From: Anaerolineaceae bacterium
Lineage (GTDB): Bacteria; Chloroflexota; Anaerolineae; Anaerolineales; Anaerolineaceae
Assembly (NCBI GenBank): GCA_003158355.1
Contig: PMIV01000042.1
Coordinates: forward strand, 1 to 5,541
Reading direction: 5' to 3'
DNA: 5,541 nt
The translations under genes were made by a program, and so were the position numbers. The notes below the pieces were generated by a model. The model did not search any database. It saw nothing but the letters and a program-made list of their open reading frames with translations, and was not told where the DNA came from. This document shows positions 1 to 5,482 of the stretch, piece after piece (the stretch's first letter is position 1; every line of letters starts with the position of its first letter).

Positions 1-2
1 TC

Positions 3-1100
3 ACCAATAAGCAAGATCTGAAAACCTTCATCCGCTATCCCCTCTCCCTGTACAAAAACAACCCTTATTATGTCCCCAGCCTGTTCACCGACGAGATGAA
101 CACCCTTAGCTGGGACAAGAATCCTGTCTTTGCAGACGCCAAAGCCCGTTACTGGCTGGCCTACCGTGACGGCCAGGTCGTCGGTCGCGTGGCCGCCCTG
201 CATGTGCCCAAACACGAGTTGAAATGGGGAGAGAAGTACCTGCGCTTCGGCTGGATCGATTTCATCGATGACGCCGAGGTGGTGAAAAGCCTCATCAGCA
301 CAGTCGAGAATTGGGCAAAGGATCTGGGTATGACCGGCATCCACGGCCCGCTCGGTTTTACTGACCTTGACCGCGAGGGCATGCTGGTGGATGGGTTCGC
401 TGAACTGGCCACCCTGGCCACCAATTACAACTATCCCTACTACCCCAAGCGTCTCGAAGAATTGGGATATGTGAAAGACGCAGATTGGTTGGAATTTGAA
501 TTCACCGTCACCGACAAATTCGACGAAAAGATCACCCGGGCTTCCAAACTGGTCGCTGATCGCTACAACCTGCATCTGTTCAAAGGCAAGAAAAAAGACC
601 TGCTCACCGTTGCTCCGCAAATTTTTGATGTGCTTGAAGAAGCCTACAGGCACCTTTACGGCACGGTCCCGCTCAGCCAGGCCCAGGTAAAAGGCTATAT
701 CAATACCTATTTCAGCCTGGCCATCATGGATTATGTCTCCATCGTGATGGACAAGGACGATAAAGTCATTGCCTTCGGCATTACTTTTCCCTCCTTCTCA
801 AAGGCACTGCAGCAGTGTCAGGGCAGGCTCTTCCCCTTTGGATTCGTTACCCTGCTGCGCGCCATGAAGAAGAATGACCGCGCCGACCTTTACCTGGTGG
901 GTGTGCGCGATGAATATCTGGGCAAGGGCCTAAACTCTATGCTGATGAAACAGATTGTCCAGACATTCATTGATAACGGTATTAAATACGTGGAATCCAA
1001 CCCTAATCTGGAATTGAACAATGACGTGCAGGCCATGTGGAAATACTTTAAGAATCGTCAGCACAAACGCCGCCGCTGTTATGTAAAGCATCTTGCGTAG
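3..1100 (+). CDS. GNAT-fold N-acetyltransferase-like protein, 5' end outside the window
   Basis: The frame is open from the first complete codon (position 3), and the residues before the first internal ATG (position 96) look like genuine protein (FIRYPLSLYKNNPYYVPSL). The gene therefore begins upstream of the window and the ATG at 96 is internal. About 365 residues are visible. The C-terminal part looks like a GNAT acetyl-CoA-binding region: GVRDEYLGKGLNS at about visible residues 300-312 resembles motif A (R/Q-x-x-G-x-G/A), followed by a strand with VESNPNLELN and a basic tail (RQHKRRRCYVKHL). The central GIHGPLGFTDLDREGM block and the NYPYYPKRLEELGY block are recalled as hallmarks of a widespread bacterial family usually annotated only as an N-acetyltransferase or hypothetical protein. 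The acceptor substrate is unknown. It is probably cytoplasmic, as no membrane segment is seen. A strong terminator follows directly, so it ends its own transcription unit. Fold assignment is fairly secure; function is not. Confidence 0.8.
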   Translation, partial: TNKQDLKTFIRYPLSLYKNNPYYVPSLFTDEMNTLSWDKNPVFADAKARYWLAYRDGQVVGRVAALHVPKHELKWGEKYLRFGWIDFIDDAEVVKSLISTVENWAKDLGMTGIHGPLGFTDLDREGMLVDGFAELATLATNYNYPYYPKRLEELGYVKDADWLEFEFTVTDKFDEKITRASKLVADRYNLHLFKGKKKDLLTVAPQIFDVLEEAYRHLYGTVPLSQAQVKGYINTYFSLAIMDYVSIVMDKDDKVIAFGITFPSFSKALQQCQGRLFPFGFVTLLRAMKKNDRADLYLVGVRDEYLGKGLNSMLMKQIVQTFIDNGIKYVESNPNLELNNDVQAMWKYFKNRQHKRRRCYVKHLA

Positions 1101-1106
1101 ATCAGT

Positions 1107-1143
1107 AAATGGGCTCCCAAATTTGTGAGTCCATTTCTTTTTT
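1107..1143 (+). terminator. Intrinsic terminator after the acetyltransferase gene
   Basis: AAATGGGCTC at 1107-1116 pairs with GAGTCCATTT at 1127-1136, giving ten base pairs with one G-U wobble. The loop CCAAATTTGT contains a small palindrome that could extend the stem. The right arm runs into a T-rich tract (TTTCTTTTTTC, 1134-1144). It begins seven bases after the upstream stop codon, the usual place for a Rho-independent terminator. Confidence 0.8.
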
Positions 1144-1148
1144 CTCGT

Positions 1149-1154
1149 TATACT
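1149..1154 (+). promoter_or_regulatory. Candidate -10 box for the nitroreductase gene
   Basis: TATACT matches the sigma-70 consensus TATAAT at five of six positions and lies 36 bases before the start codon, just after the terminator. No convincing -35 hexamer is seen at the right spacing; that stretch falls inside the terminator stem. The call therefore rests on the -10 box and on the need for a promoter between a terminator and a gene. Confidence 0.3.
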
Positions 1155-1190
1155 TAATGGATCAAATGAATACAAGTTCAGGAGTATGCA

Positions 1191-1766
1191 ATGTTAAAAG
1201 ATCTCGTCGTACATAACCGCAGTTACCGCCGCTTTGATCAATCCGTGCGGGTTTCACCTGCCACACTTCACGAATTAGTGGACCTGGCGCGTCTGACCCC
1301 CTCTTCCCGCAACGCGCAGCCTTTGAAATATAGCATCGTCACTACTCCGGAGTGCTGTGAAAAAGTGTTTCCGCAGTTGAGTTGGGCCGGCTATCTCAAG
1401 GAGTGGGACGGCCCGGTGGAAGGCGAGCGCCCGGCAGCGTATGTGATCATGCTCGGAGACACCAATATTGCCAAAGATTTCAGCATCGACCCCGGCATCG
1501 CCGCGCAGACTCTCCTCCTTGGTGCAGTTGAAAAGGGCCTGGGCGGTTGTATTTTGGCCAACATCAAACGCGAAGTATTACGTTCCGTACTGGAGATTCC
1601 GGCGCAATTCGAGATTCTCTACGTCATCGCCCTCGGCAAACCGGTTGAAAAGATGGTGCTCGAAACCGTTGGCAGCGACGGCGAGATCAAATACTGGCGC
1701 GACCCGCAGCAGGGTCATCACGTGCCCAAGCGCCGCCTCGCTGACCTGATCCTGGCCGAAAAGTAG
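1191..1766 (+). CDS. Nitroreductase-family FMN-dependent oxidoreductase
   Basis: The predicted 191-residue protein fits the small single-domain nitroreductase family, whose members are flavoenzymes that typically use NAD(P)H to reduce nitro, quinone or related electrophilic substrates and usually act as cytoplasmic homodimers. Visible landmarks are the N-terminal FMN phosphate-contact motif RSYRRF (residues 10-15), the SSRNAQPLKY block (38-47) where the flavin isoalloxazine ring normally sits, the helix GIAAQTLLLGAVEKGLGG (102-119), the ALGKP turn near 147-151, and the C-terminal HVPKRRL motif common in this family. The start at 1191 is supported by AGGAG at 1180-1184, six bases upstream. The gene is preceded by a terminator and followed seven bases later by a REP-like palindrome, so it is probably monocistronic. 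The natural substrate cannot be read from the sequence. Confidence 0.92.
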   Translation: MLKDLVVHNRSYRRFDQSVRVSPATLHELVDLARLTPSSRNAQPLKYSIVTTPECCEKVFPQLSWAGYLKEWDGPVEGERPAAYVIMLGDTNIAKDFSIDPGIAAQTLLLGAVEKGLGGCILANIKREVLRSVLEIPAQFEILYVIALGKPVEKMVLETVGSDGEIKYWRDPQQGHHVPKRRLADLILAEK

Positions 1767-1772
1767 CAAAAA

Positions 1773-1811
1773 GTAGGGTGCGGTGCCCCGATAATACAGG
1801 GGCACTGCACC
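1773..1811 (+). repeat. REP-like palindrome A (GTAG plus 13-bp stem)
   Basis: GTAG at 1773-1776 is followed by GGTGCGGTGCCCC (1777-1789), a nine-base loop, and GGGGCACTGCACC (1799-1811). The arms pair over 13 positions with one G-T wobble. A GTAG tetranucleotide beside the palindrome is the known recognition signature of REPs handled by RAYTs. It sits seven bases after the nitroreductase stop codon and could also protect or end that transcript, although no T-run follows. Confidence 0.75.
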
Positions 1812-1834
1812 AATTCCAAATTTCAGTACCAAAG

Positions 1835-1857
1835 GTAGGGTGCGCTTTTAGCGCACC
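1835..1857 (+). repeat. REP-like palindrome B (GTAG plus 7-bp stem)
   Basis: GTAG at 1835-1838 is followed by GGTGCGC (1839-1845), the loop TTTTA and GCGCACC (1851-1857), a perfect seven-base-pair stem. Both palindromes are followed by nearly the same 15 bases (AATTCCAAATTTCAG at 1812-1826 and AATTCCATTATTCAG at 1858-1872), so A and B look like a tandem duplication whose hairpins have since diverged. It lies 30 bases before the transposase start. The miniature copies have only one left palindrome. Confidence 0.7.
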
Positions 1858-1886
1858 AATTCCATTATTCAGCTTAAAATAAAAAT

Positions 1887-2435
1887 ATGCCAGAATATAC
1901 ACGATCCCGGGTTAAGGGCGGAACATTTTTCTTCACAGTCGTAACCTATCAACGGATGCCAATCCTGACCGCCCCTCCTGCCCGGAAAATATTACACGAT
2001 GCATGGTTCGATGTCGAACAAAGACTTCCCTTCGAAACCATTGCGATATGCCTGCTTCCAGATCACCTGCATTGCATCTGGAAATTACCGCAAGAGGATG
2101 ATAATTACTCTGTCCGCTGGAGTGAAATTAAAAGGCTGTTCACCCATAGGTATTTAAAAGAGATCGGCCCGGGGCAGAAACGAAATGAATCTCGTCAAAA
2201 AAGGCGGGAAGCAGCCATCTGGCAGCGGCGTTTTTGGGAACATACGATTTCCGATGAAGAAGATCTGGAAACCCATTTAGATTACATCCATTACAACCCG
2301 ATCAAACACGGGTATGTCACCAAAGCGGCTGATTGGGAATGGTCAAGTTTTGGACGGTATGCAAAGATGGGAATTTACAATCCAGGTTGGCTAGGTGGGG
2401 ACGAGGGCAGGATTCAAAGGATGACCTTTGAATAA
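1887..2435 (+). CDS. REP-associated tyrosine transposase (RAYT, Y1/HUH family)
   Basis: The 182-residue product has the features of RAYT proteins, single-stranded-DNA endonucleases related to IS200/IS605 transposases that nick at GTAG-marked REP palindromes through a 5'-phosphotyrosine link. The metal-binding HUH-type motif is LLPDHLHCIW with H60 and H62. The candidate nucleophile is Y133 in LDYIHYNPIKHG, and WQRRFWEHTISDEEDL before it is typical of the family. The usual WxWSSF block is present near the C terminus. The frame is intact, so the protein may be active. The ATG at 1887 matches the MPEY start remembered in the miniature copies, but no good ribosome-binding site precedes it (AT-rich leader), so expression is probably low. 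The protein ends at FE with TAA, whereas both miniature copies read on through the right palindrome as EWCGQKRPHPTN. They therefore descend from a slightly different parent copy. Confidence 0.93.
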   Translation: MPEYTRSRVKGGTFFFTVVTYQRMPILTAPPARKILHDAWFDVEQRLPFETIAICLLPDHLHCIWKLPQEDDNYSVRWSEIKRLFTHRYLKEIGPGQKRNESRQKRREAAIWQRRFWEHTISDEEDLETHLDYIHYNPIKHGYVTKAADWEWSSFGRYAKMGIYNPGWLGGDEGRIQRMTFE

Positions 2436-2442
2436 GAAAATT

Positions 2443-2466
2443 GGTGCAGACAAAAGCGATCGCACC
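2443..2466 (-). repeat. Decayed inverted REP palindrome at the right end of the RAYT element
   Basis: GGTGCAGAC (2443-2451), loop AAAAGC and GATCGCACC (2458-2466) have the same length and layout as the right-end hairpins of the miniature copies (4008-4031 and 5483-5506). Only the outer five pairs, one wobble and one inner pair survive, and the CTAC that should follow (inverted GTAG) is replaced by CTTG. It was recognised by alignment to the other copies rather than by strength of folding. Confidence 0.5.
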
Positions 2467-2507
2467 CTTGCTGCATTCCCCGCTCTTTCAGATAAAAATT
2501 ATCATTC

Positions 2508-2528
2508 TTATGATATGCTGTATCATAA
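2508..2528. promoter_or_regulatory. Inverted repeat, possible operator
   Basis: TTATGATA (2508-2515) and TATCATAA (2521-2528) form a perfect eight-base inverted repeat around TGCTG. It lies 63-83 bases before the lipoprotein start, between two candidate promoters. There is no T-run after it and it is very AT-rich, so a protein-binding site is more likely than a terminator. No regulator can be named. Confidence 0.35.
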
Positions 2529-2539
2529 AGATTTGGCTG

Positions 2540-2567
2540 TTGATTCTAATGTAACTAAAGATATAGA
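2540..2567 (+). promoter_or_regulatory. Candidate promoter for propeller lipoprotein 1
   Basis: TTGATT (2540-2545) and TATAGA (2562-2567) each match the sigma-70 hexamers at four of six positions with a 16-base spacer, giving a start near 2574 and a short leader. An alternative is TTGCTG (2468-2473) with GATAAA (2491-2496), spaced 17 bases, which would place the inverted repeat 2508-2528 at or just past its transcription start. Neither can be chosen from sequence in such AT-rich DNA. Confidence 0.28.
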
Positions 2568-2590
2568 AAAATTTTTTGGGTGGTAATCAT

Positions 2591-3733
2591 ATGATAACAA
2601 AGGAAAATAAATTCATTCAATTAATTCTTATCATCTTAGGTGTATTCCTTCTGTCAGGATGTAACACAAATCAAAATCTAAGTGATTTTGAGTGCCTTCC
2701 AACGCAGAAATCCTTTTCGTATCCAGTGGATACATGGACAGGAAAACCAACACCAACGTTAGTTTCGCCAAATTATAATTCGTGGCAATTGCAACTCCGC
2801 GACCAAAGGTTAAGTAATCCAAGTCAAGTAATTGCTCGTGGCGACGACCAAATCTGGATGCTTGACCAAAATATGATGTTGTATACAAAAAACGACAAAC
2901 AATTAAAGCAGTATTTTATTACACGAAATGGCGAAATGGACACCCCCCAAACACTTTTTCTTTCAAAAGACGGAACGTTATGGGCAATGGGATCGCGATC
3001 AGGAATAGAAGGGCCTTTATTAAGCAGATACAATGACAAAACAGATAAATTTGAAACGATAATTGATTCTGGAAAGCTATTACAGTTTGATGGATCAGGA
3101 GGCGGGGAAATAACTGAAGACTCAAACAATAGACTATGGTTTGTGCTTTATGGGTATGGGGTATATGTTTTTGATCCTAAAAATAATTCTGCTAAAAAGA
3201 TACTTTCTCAGGATTTGGCAGATGGTTCCATCATTGTTTCGATTGCGGTTGATAGTAAGGATGGCCTTTGGTTAGGCACACAAACCAAAACCTTCGGCAA
3301 CGATTTAGTTTATTATGATACAAAGACTCTCATATTATCCAATTTATTCTTAAGAATTAATGAAGAAGAACCTATAAGAGGATTGTTAATCGATAATAAT
3401 AATAGGCTTTGGATTAGCGATTATGCTTACTGGATAATAGGGACCCCTCTTCCAACAGAGGATCGCATGGGAATTAATTTAATAATCCGCTCTCCGGTAT
3501 TTATTTCACAACATTCGCCAAGAAGTGATTATGCCTGGCTGAGACCCAAAGTGCTTATTGAAGATTCAGATGGTAATATTTGGTATACCAGTTTTGGATT
3601 GGTAAGGTTTAATCCAAAAATAGGTGAATGGTGTAAAGTTTTTGATAGTGATGCACTTGAGATTGGAGTTACAGAAGATAATCAGGGTTACTTTTGGACT
3701 GTAACTGATGGGAAACTCTATAACCATAATTAA
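2591..3733 (+). CDS. Seven-bladed beta-propeller lipoprotein 1
   Basis: The 380-residue product starts with a lipoprotein signal peptide: lysines, a hydrophobic stretch (residues 8-21) and lipobox LLSGC, making C24 the lipid-modified residue. The mature part contains seven spaced motifs of the form D/N-G/N-x-hydrophobic-W, with tryptophans at 89, 131, 183, 227, 274, 331 and 369. The 38-57 residue spacing and examples such as SKDGTLWAM and DSKDGLWLG resemble two-component-regulator-propeller (Reg_prop) blades. This predicts a seven-bladed propeller held outside the cytoplasmic membrane; ligand and function are unknown. No kinase, transmembrane or peptidase part is present. Besides C24 the only cysteines are C35, before blade 1, and C348, between blades 6 and 7, a likely disulfide. 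The ATG at 2591 is preferred over a TTG 15 bases upstream because GGGTGG at 2578-2583 sits at ribosome-binding distance and the signal peptide fits better. The gene is clearly more AT-rich than 1-1766 and is paralogous to 4061-5230. Confidence 0.85.
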   Translation: MITKENKFIQLILIILGVFLLSGCNTNQNLSDFECLPTQKSFSYPVDTWTGKPTPTLVSPNYNSWQLQLRDQRLSNPSQVIARGDDQIWMLDQNMMLYTKNDKQLKQYFITRNGEMDTPQTLFLSKDGTLWAMGSRSGIEGPLLSRYNDKTDKFETIIDSGKLLQFDGSGGGEITEDSNNRLWFVLYGYGVYVFDPKNNSAKKILSQDLADGSIIVSIAVDSKDGLWLGTQTKTFGNDLVYYDTKTLILSNLFLRINEEEPIRGLLIDNNNRLWISDYAYWIIGTPLPTEDRMGINLIIRSPVFISQHSPRSDYAWLRPKVLIEDSDGNIWYTSFGLVRFNPKIGEWCKVFDSDALEIGVTEDNQGYFWTVTDGKLYNHN

Positions 3734-3753
3734 CTTTATAGCTTTTAACAAGA

Positions 3754-3844
3754 TCCTATCCAATGATCGGCATGGTGGATGGCAGCGGCGCTACATTGGA
3801 CGCCTACGATTCGCGTAAACGCACAACCAGCGAGATTAAGCAAT
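3754..3844 (+). pseudogene. GC-rich gene remnant, possibly the tail of a methyltransferase
   Basis: A short stretch with about 55% G+C and well-behaved codons encodes MIGMVDGSGATLDAYDSRK followed by RTTSEIKQWY (ATG at 3763). It stands out against the AT-rich lipoprotein genes on both sides and resembles the 1-1766 genes in composition. The frame is closed upstream by a stop at 3739-3741 and there is no good ribosome-binding site. Downstream it runs without a stop through the palindrome of the miniature element (read as SAPALLGHRT) and the transposase remnant to TGA at 3958-3960. I read it as a fragment cut off by arrival of the element. The pattern D-x-R-x-R-T-x-x-E-I-x-x-W resembles C-terminal parts of some class I SAM-dependent methyltransferases, but this is weak recall rather than recognition. 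Confidence 0.4.
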
Positions 3845-3879
3845 GGTACAGTGCCCCGGCATTATTGGGGCACCGCACC
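3845..3879 (+). repeat. Left REP-like palindrome of miniature element 1
   Basis: GGTACAGTGCCCC (3845-3857), a nine-base loop and GGGGCACCGCACC (3867-3879) pair over 13 positions with two A-C mismatches. The GTAG normally found to its left is absent; the remnant gene sequence abuts the palindrome directly, so the left end appears slightly truncated or mutated. Confidence 0.7.
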
Positions 3880-4007
3880 ATTTATAAAACTATGCCGGAA
3901 TATATTCAATCTCATGTAGAGGACAGAACATTTTTCTTCACACTCGCAACCATCAACTGATTGGCTTGGCGAAGATGAAGACAGAATTCAATTGATGATC
4001 TTTGAAT

Positions 4008-4035
4008 GGTGCGGTCAAAAACGACCACACCCTAC
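4008..4035 (-). repeat. Right inverted REP-like palindrome of miniature element 1
   Basis: GGTGCGGTC (4008-4016), loop AAAAAC and GACCACACC (4023-4031) pair at eight of nine positions, then CTAC at 4032-4035. On the minus strand this reads GTAGGGTGTGGT, matching the left end of the full element (GTAGGGTGCGGT, 1773-1784) except for one transition. The element is therefore bounded by inverted REP termini. The hairpin lies in the leader of the following lipoprotein gene. Confidence 0.72.
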
Positions 4036-4060
4036 CAACTACTTTTCAAATAGGAATTGT

Positions 4061-5230
4061 ATGAAAAGAGTATTAATCTTTATCACGTTATTTTCAACAA
4101 TATTGCTGGCTGGTTGTTCCAAGTCATCAAGTGTTGACAATCCTAGCGGGTCATATGGTTGTATTCCGCCATTAACAAATTTGGATTACCCAATCAATGT
4201 TCCCAGTCAGTCTGTTTTATCTGATCAACCACCAAGTTATCCATGGCAAGAAATTGGAAAAGTGCCATCAGATAATTACGTTACTATCCCCTTTTTAACT
4301 AGAAAATCTAAAGATGGTGGCAATGAAATTTGGTTTGTAAATCATTGGGGATTAGTTCAGAATGATCGTTTGAGTATGGACGCAAAGGATATTTTAATCT
4401 ACCATACAAACAATAAAAAATGGGAAAAGATTGATGGATATTTTGAAGGGACCTCGGCACACATTTTTGGGGTCTATGCATTGGCGAACGGTGACGTAAT
4501 TGCAGATGGCTTCTCACCCACGGAACATTATTTTGCAAAATTTGATGAAAAAAAGCGAGTTTTTATAGAAAATACCGCGATTAATAATGTTCCTGACGGG
4601 CCATTGGTTTTTGATGCCAAACGGCAATTATTTTGGGCATTTGTACAGAAAGATGGAATATACAGTATTGATCCAAAAAGCGGTCAAATTAAATTTTGGA
4701 TATCCCTTCCGAATTTATATGCCAATACATTTCCGACCTATGCGTCCGTGAAAATCGCCGACAACGGGGATATTTTTCTTTTGTACAATACTGAAACAAG
4801 GGCCAATGTGCTGTACAAATTTGTACCTGAGACGGGATCATTTAATTATGTGTACAATCCAGTCAGTGAGTATTATGCTGATGATCCTACTAGCCTGTAT
4901 ATCACAAAATCTGGGCAACTATGGGTTGATGATACAGGTTGGATGGGTAAGGATGGCGTATGGCATCAGGTAGTCCGTTCGCCAGTATTCATTGTGAATC
5001 GTCAACCTGACTCTGGTTATAAGTACTCATGGCCATTTGGAATTCCTTTTTATGAAAGCACAAATGGTTTCCTCTGGTTCAATTCAGATAACGGCATTGC
5101 ATACCTGGACACAAAGCAAGAAAAATGGTGCTGGGTGACAACCGATATTACATCTGTGATTGAGGATGACGATAATACTCTTTGGATGATTGCTTATGGA
5201 AAACTATATAAGTTGGAAGTTACCCCATAA
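4061..5230 (+). CDS. Seven-bladed beta-propeller lipoprotein 2
   Basis: The 389-residue product begins MKRVLIFITLFSTILLAGC, a clean lipoprotein signal with C19 as lipid anchor. Seven blade-like repeats can be traced, centred near residues 91 (NEIWF), 147 (NGDVIAD), 192 (QLFWAF), 239 (NGDIFLL), 288 (GQLWVD), 339 (GFLWF) and 375 (NTLWM); two have lost the tryptophan. It is a diverged paralogue of 2591-3733. Shared features are C-x-P plus a YP turn after the anchor, RSPVFI between blades 5 and 6 (residues 306-311), a W-C pair 34-33 residues from the C terminus, and GKLY near the end. Its only cysteines are C19, C34 and C357, as in the paralogue, which suggests a disulfide between C34 and C357. 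The ATG at 4061 is chosen because AGGAA lies at 4052-4056 and the signal peptide starts there; the frame stays open upstream into the mobile element, which would give a non-signal extension. No convincing promoter is seen between the element and the start. Ligand and role are unknown. Confidence 0.85.
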   Translation: MKRVLIFITLFSTILLAGCSKSSSVDNPSGSYGCIPPLTNLDYPINVPSQSVLSDQPPSYPWQEIGKVPSDNYVTIPFLTRKSKDGGNEIWFVNHWGLVQNDRLSMDAKDILIYHTNNKKWEKIDGYFEGTSAHIFGVYALANGDVIADGFSPTEHYFAKFDEKKRVFIENTAINNVPDGPLVFDAKRQLFWAFVQKDGIYSIDPKSGQIKFWISLPNLYANTFPTYASVKIADNGDIFLLYNTETRANVLYKFVPETGSFNYVYNPVSEYYADDPTSLYITKSGQLWVDDTGWMGKDGVWHQVVRSPVFIVNRQPDSGYKYSWPFGIPFYESTNGFLWFNSDNGIAYLDTKQEKWCWVTTDITSVIEDDDNTLWMIAYGKLYKLEVTP

Positions 5231-5302
5231 GACAAATAAACACAAAAAACATAATCTCTATTTAAGAGAAAACAGATTAGGGTGAAAAGCGGCAAGTAGC
5301 AA
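5231..5302. other. AT-rich spacer after lipoprotein 2
   Basis: No gene is visible between the lipoprotein stop codon and miniature element 2. A weak hairpin (TCTCT/AGAGA, about 5256-5270) has no T-run and is not a convincing terminator. A GTAG at 5296-5299 lies four bases before the element palindrome and may be a displaced REP tetranucleotide. TTAGGGTG near 5277-5284 could be a scrap of another REP end. Confidence 0.45.
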
Positions 5303-5303
5303 G

Positions 5304-5338
5304 GGTGCAGTACCCCAGCATTTTTGGGGCACCGCACC
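5304..5338 (+). repeat. Left REP-like palindrome of miniature element 2
   Basis: GGTGCAGTACCCC (5304-5316), a nine-base loop AGCATTTTT and GGGGCACCGCACC (5326-5338) pair over 13 positions with two A-C mismatches. Its position 74 bases after the lipoprotein stop could let it act as a 3' stabilising hairpin for that transcript; this is inference. Confidence 0.7.
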
Positions 5339-5482
5339 AATTCCAAAATTCAGCTAAAAACAAAACCATACCGGAATATATTCGATTTTATGTAGAGGGC
5401 GGAACATTTTTTCACACCCGCAACCTATCAGCTGATTGGGTTGGCGAAAATGAAGACAAAATTCAAATGATGACCTTTGAAT

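Larger units (their letters stand above)
1773..2466 (+). mobile_element. REP/RAYT element with its own transposase gene
   Basis: This unit comprises two GTAG-headed palindromes, a REP-associated tyrosine transposase gene, and a decayed inverted palindrome on the right. Comparison with the two shorter copies at 3845-4036 and 5303-5511 defines the ends: all begin with a GGTGC...GCACC palindrome and finish with a GGTGC...CACC palindrome just past the conserved TTTGAAT of the transposase 3' end. Elements of the HUH/Y1 type normally make no target-site duplication, and none is apparent here. The right end differs from the short copies: it carries extra bases (AAGAAAATT) before the hairpin and ends CCTTGC rather than CCTACC, so this copy may be unable to move itself even if its transposase is active. 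Confidence 0.75.
3845..4036 (+). mobile_element. Miniature RAYT-derived element 1 (MITE-like)
   Basis: This 192-base unit has a left palindrome, a transposase start (ATGCCGGAATATATTC at 3892) with about 65 bases of the 5' coding end, then abruptly the last 45 or so bases of the gene (reading DWLGEDEDRIQLMIFE), and a right inverted palindrome closed by CTAC. Relative to the full copy, roughly 1954-2385 is missing, including H60, H62 and Y133, so it encodes no enzyme. The 5' transposase frame stops at TGA 3958-3960 and the 3' part is in another frame. It lacks the AATTCC...TTCAG stretch found after the left palindrome in the other copies. It would need a RAYT acting in trans to move. It occupies most of the 327-base gap between the two lipoprotein genes and ends 24 bases before the second. 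Confidence 0.82.

Noticed and set aside
96..98. ATG at 96 as the start of the acetyltransferase gene
   Set aside because: The frame is open back to position 3 with protein-like sequence and no ribosome-binding site at 96, so the gene starts outside the window.
1687..1902. Minus-strand reading frames across 1578-1902
   Set aside because: They run antisense through the nitroreductase gene and the REP palindromes, have no ribosome-binding site and no recognisable protein features.
2576..2590. TTG start for lipoprotein 1, five codons upstream
   Set aside because: It lies on top of the GGGTGG that serves as ribosome-binding site for the ATG at 2591 and adds nothing to the signal peptide.
3992..4060. 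An upstream start for lipoprotein 2 at 3992
   Set aside because: The extra residues are the transposase tail and palindrome read through. They would bury the signal peptide, while the ATG at 4061 has a ribosome-binding site and begins a textbook lipoprotein signal.
2591..5230. Hybrid sensor kinase with periplasmic Reg_prop domain
   Set aside because: The propeller motifs resemble such sensors, but both proteins end right after the last blade, with no transmembrane segment, kinase or response-regulator part.
5256..5270. Terminator after lipoprotein 2
   Set aside because: The stem is only five base pairs (TCTCT/AGAGA) and is not followed by a T-run.
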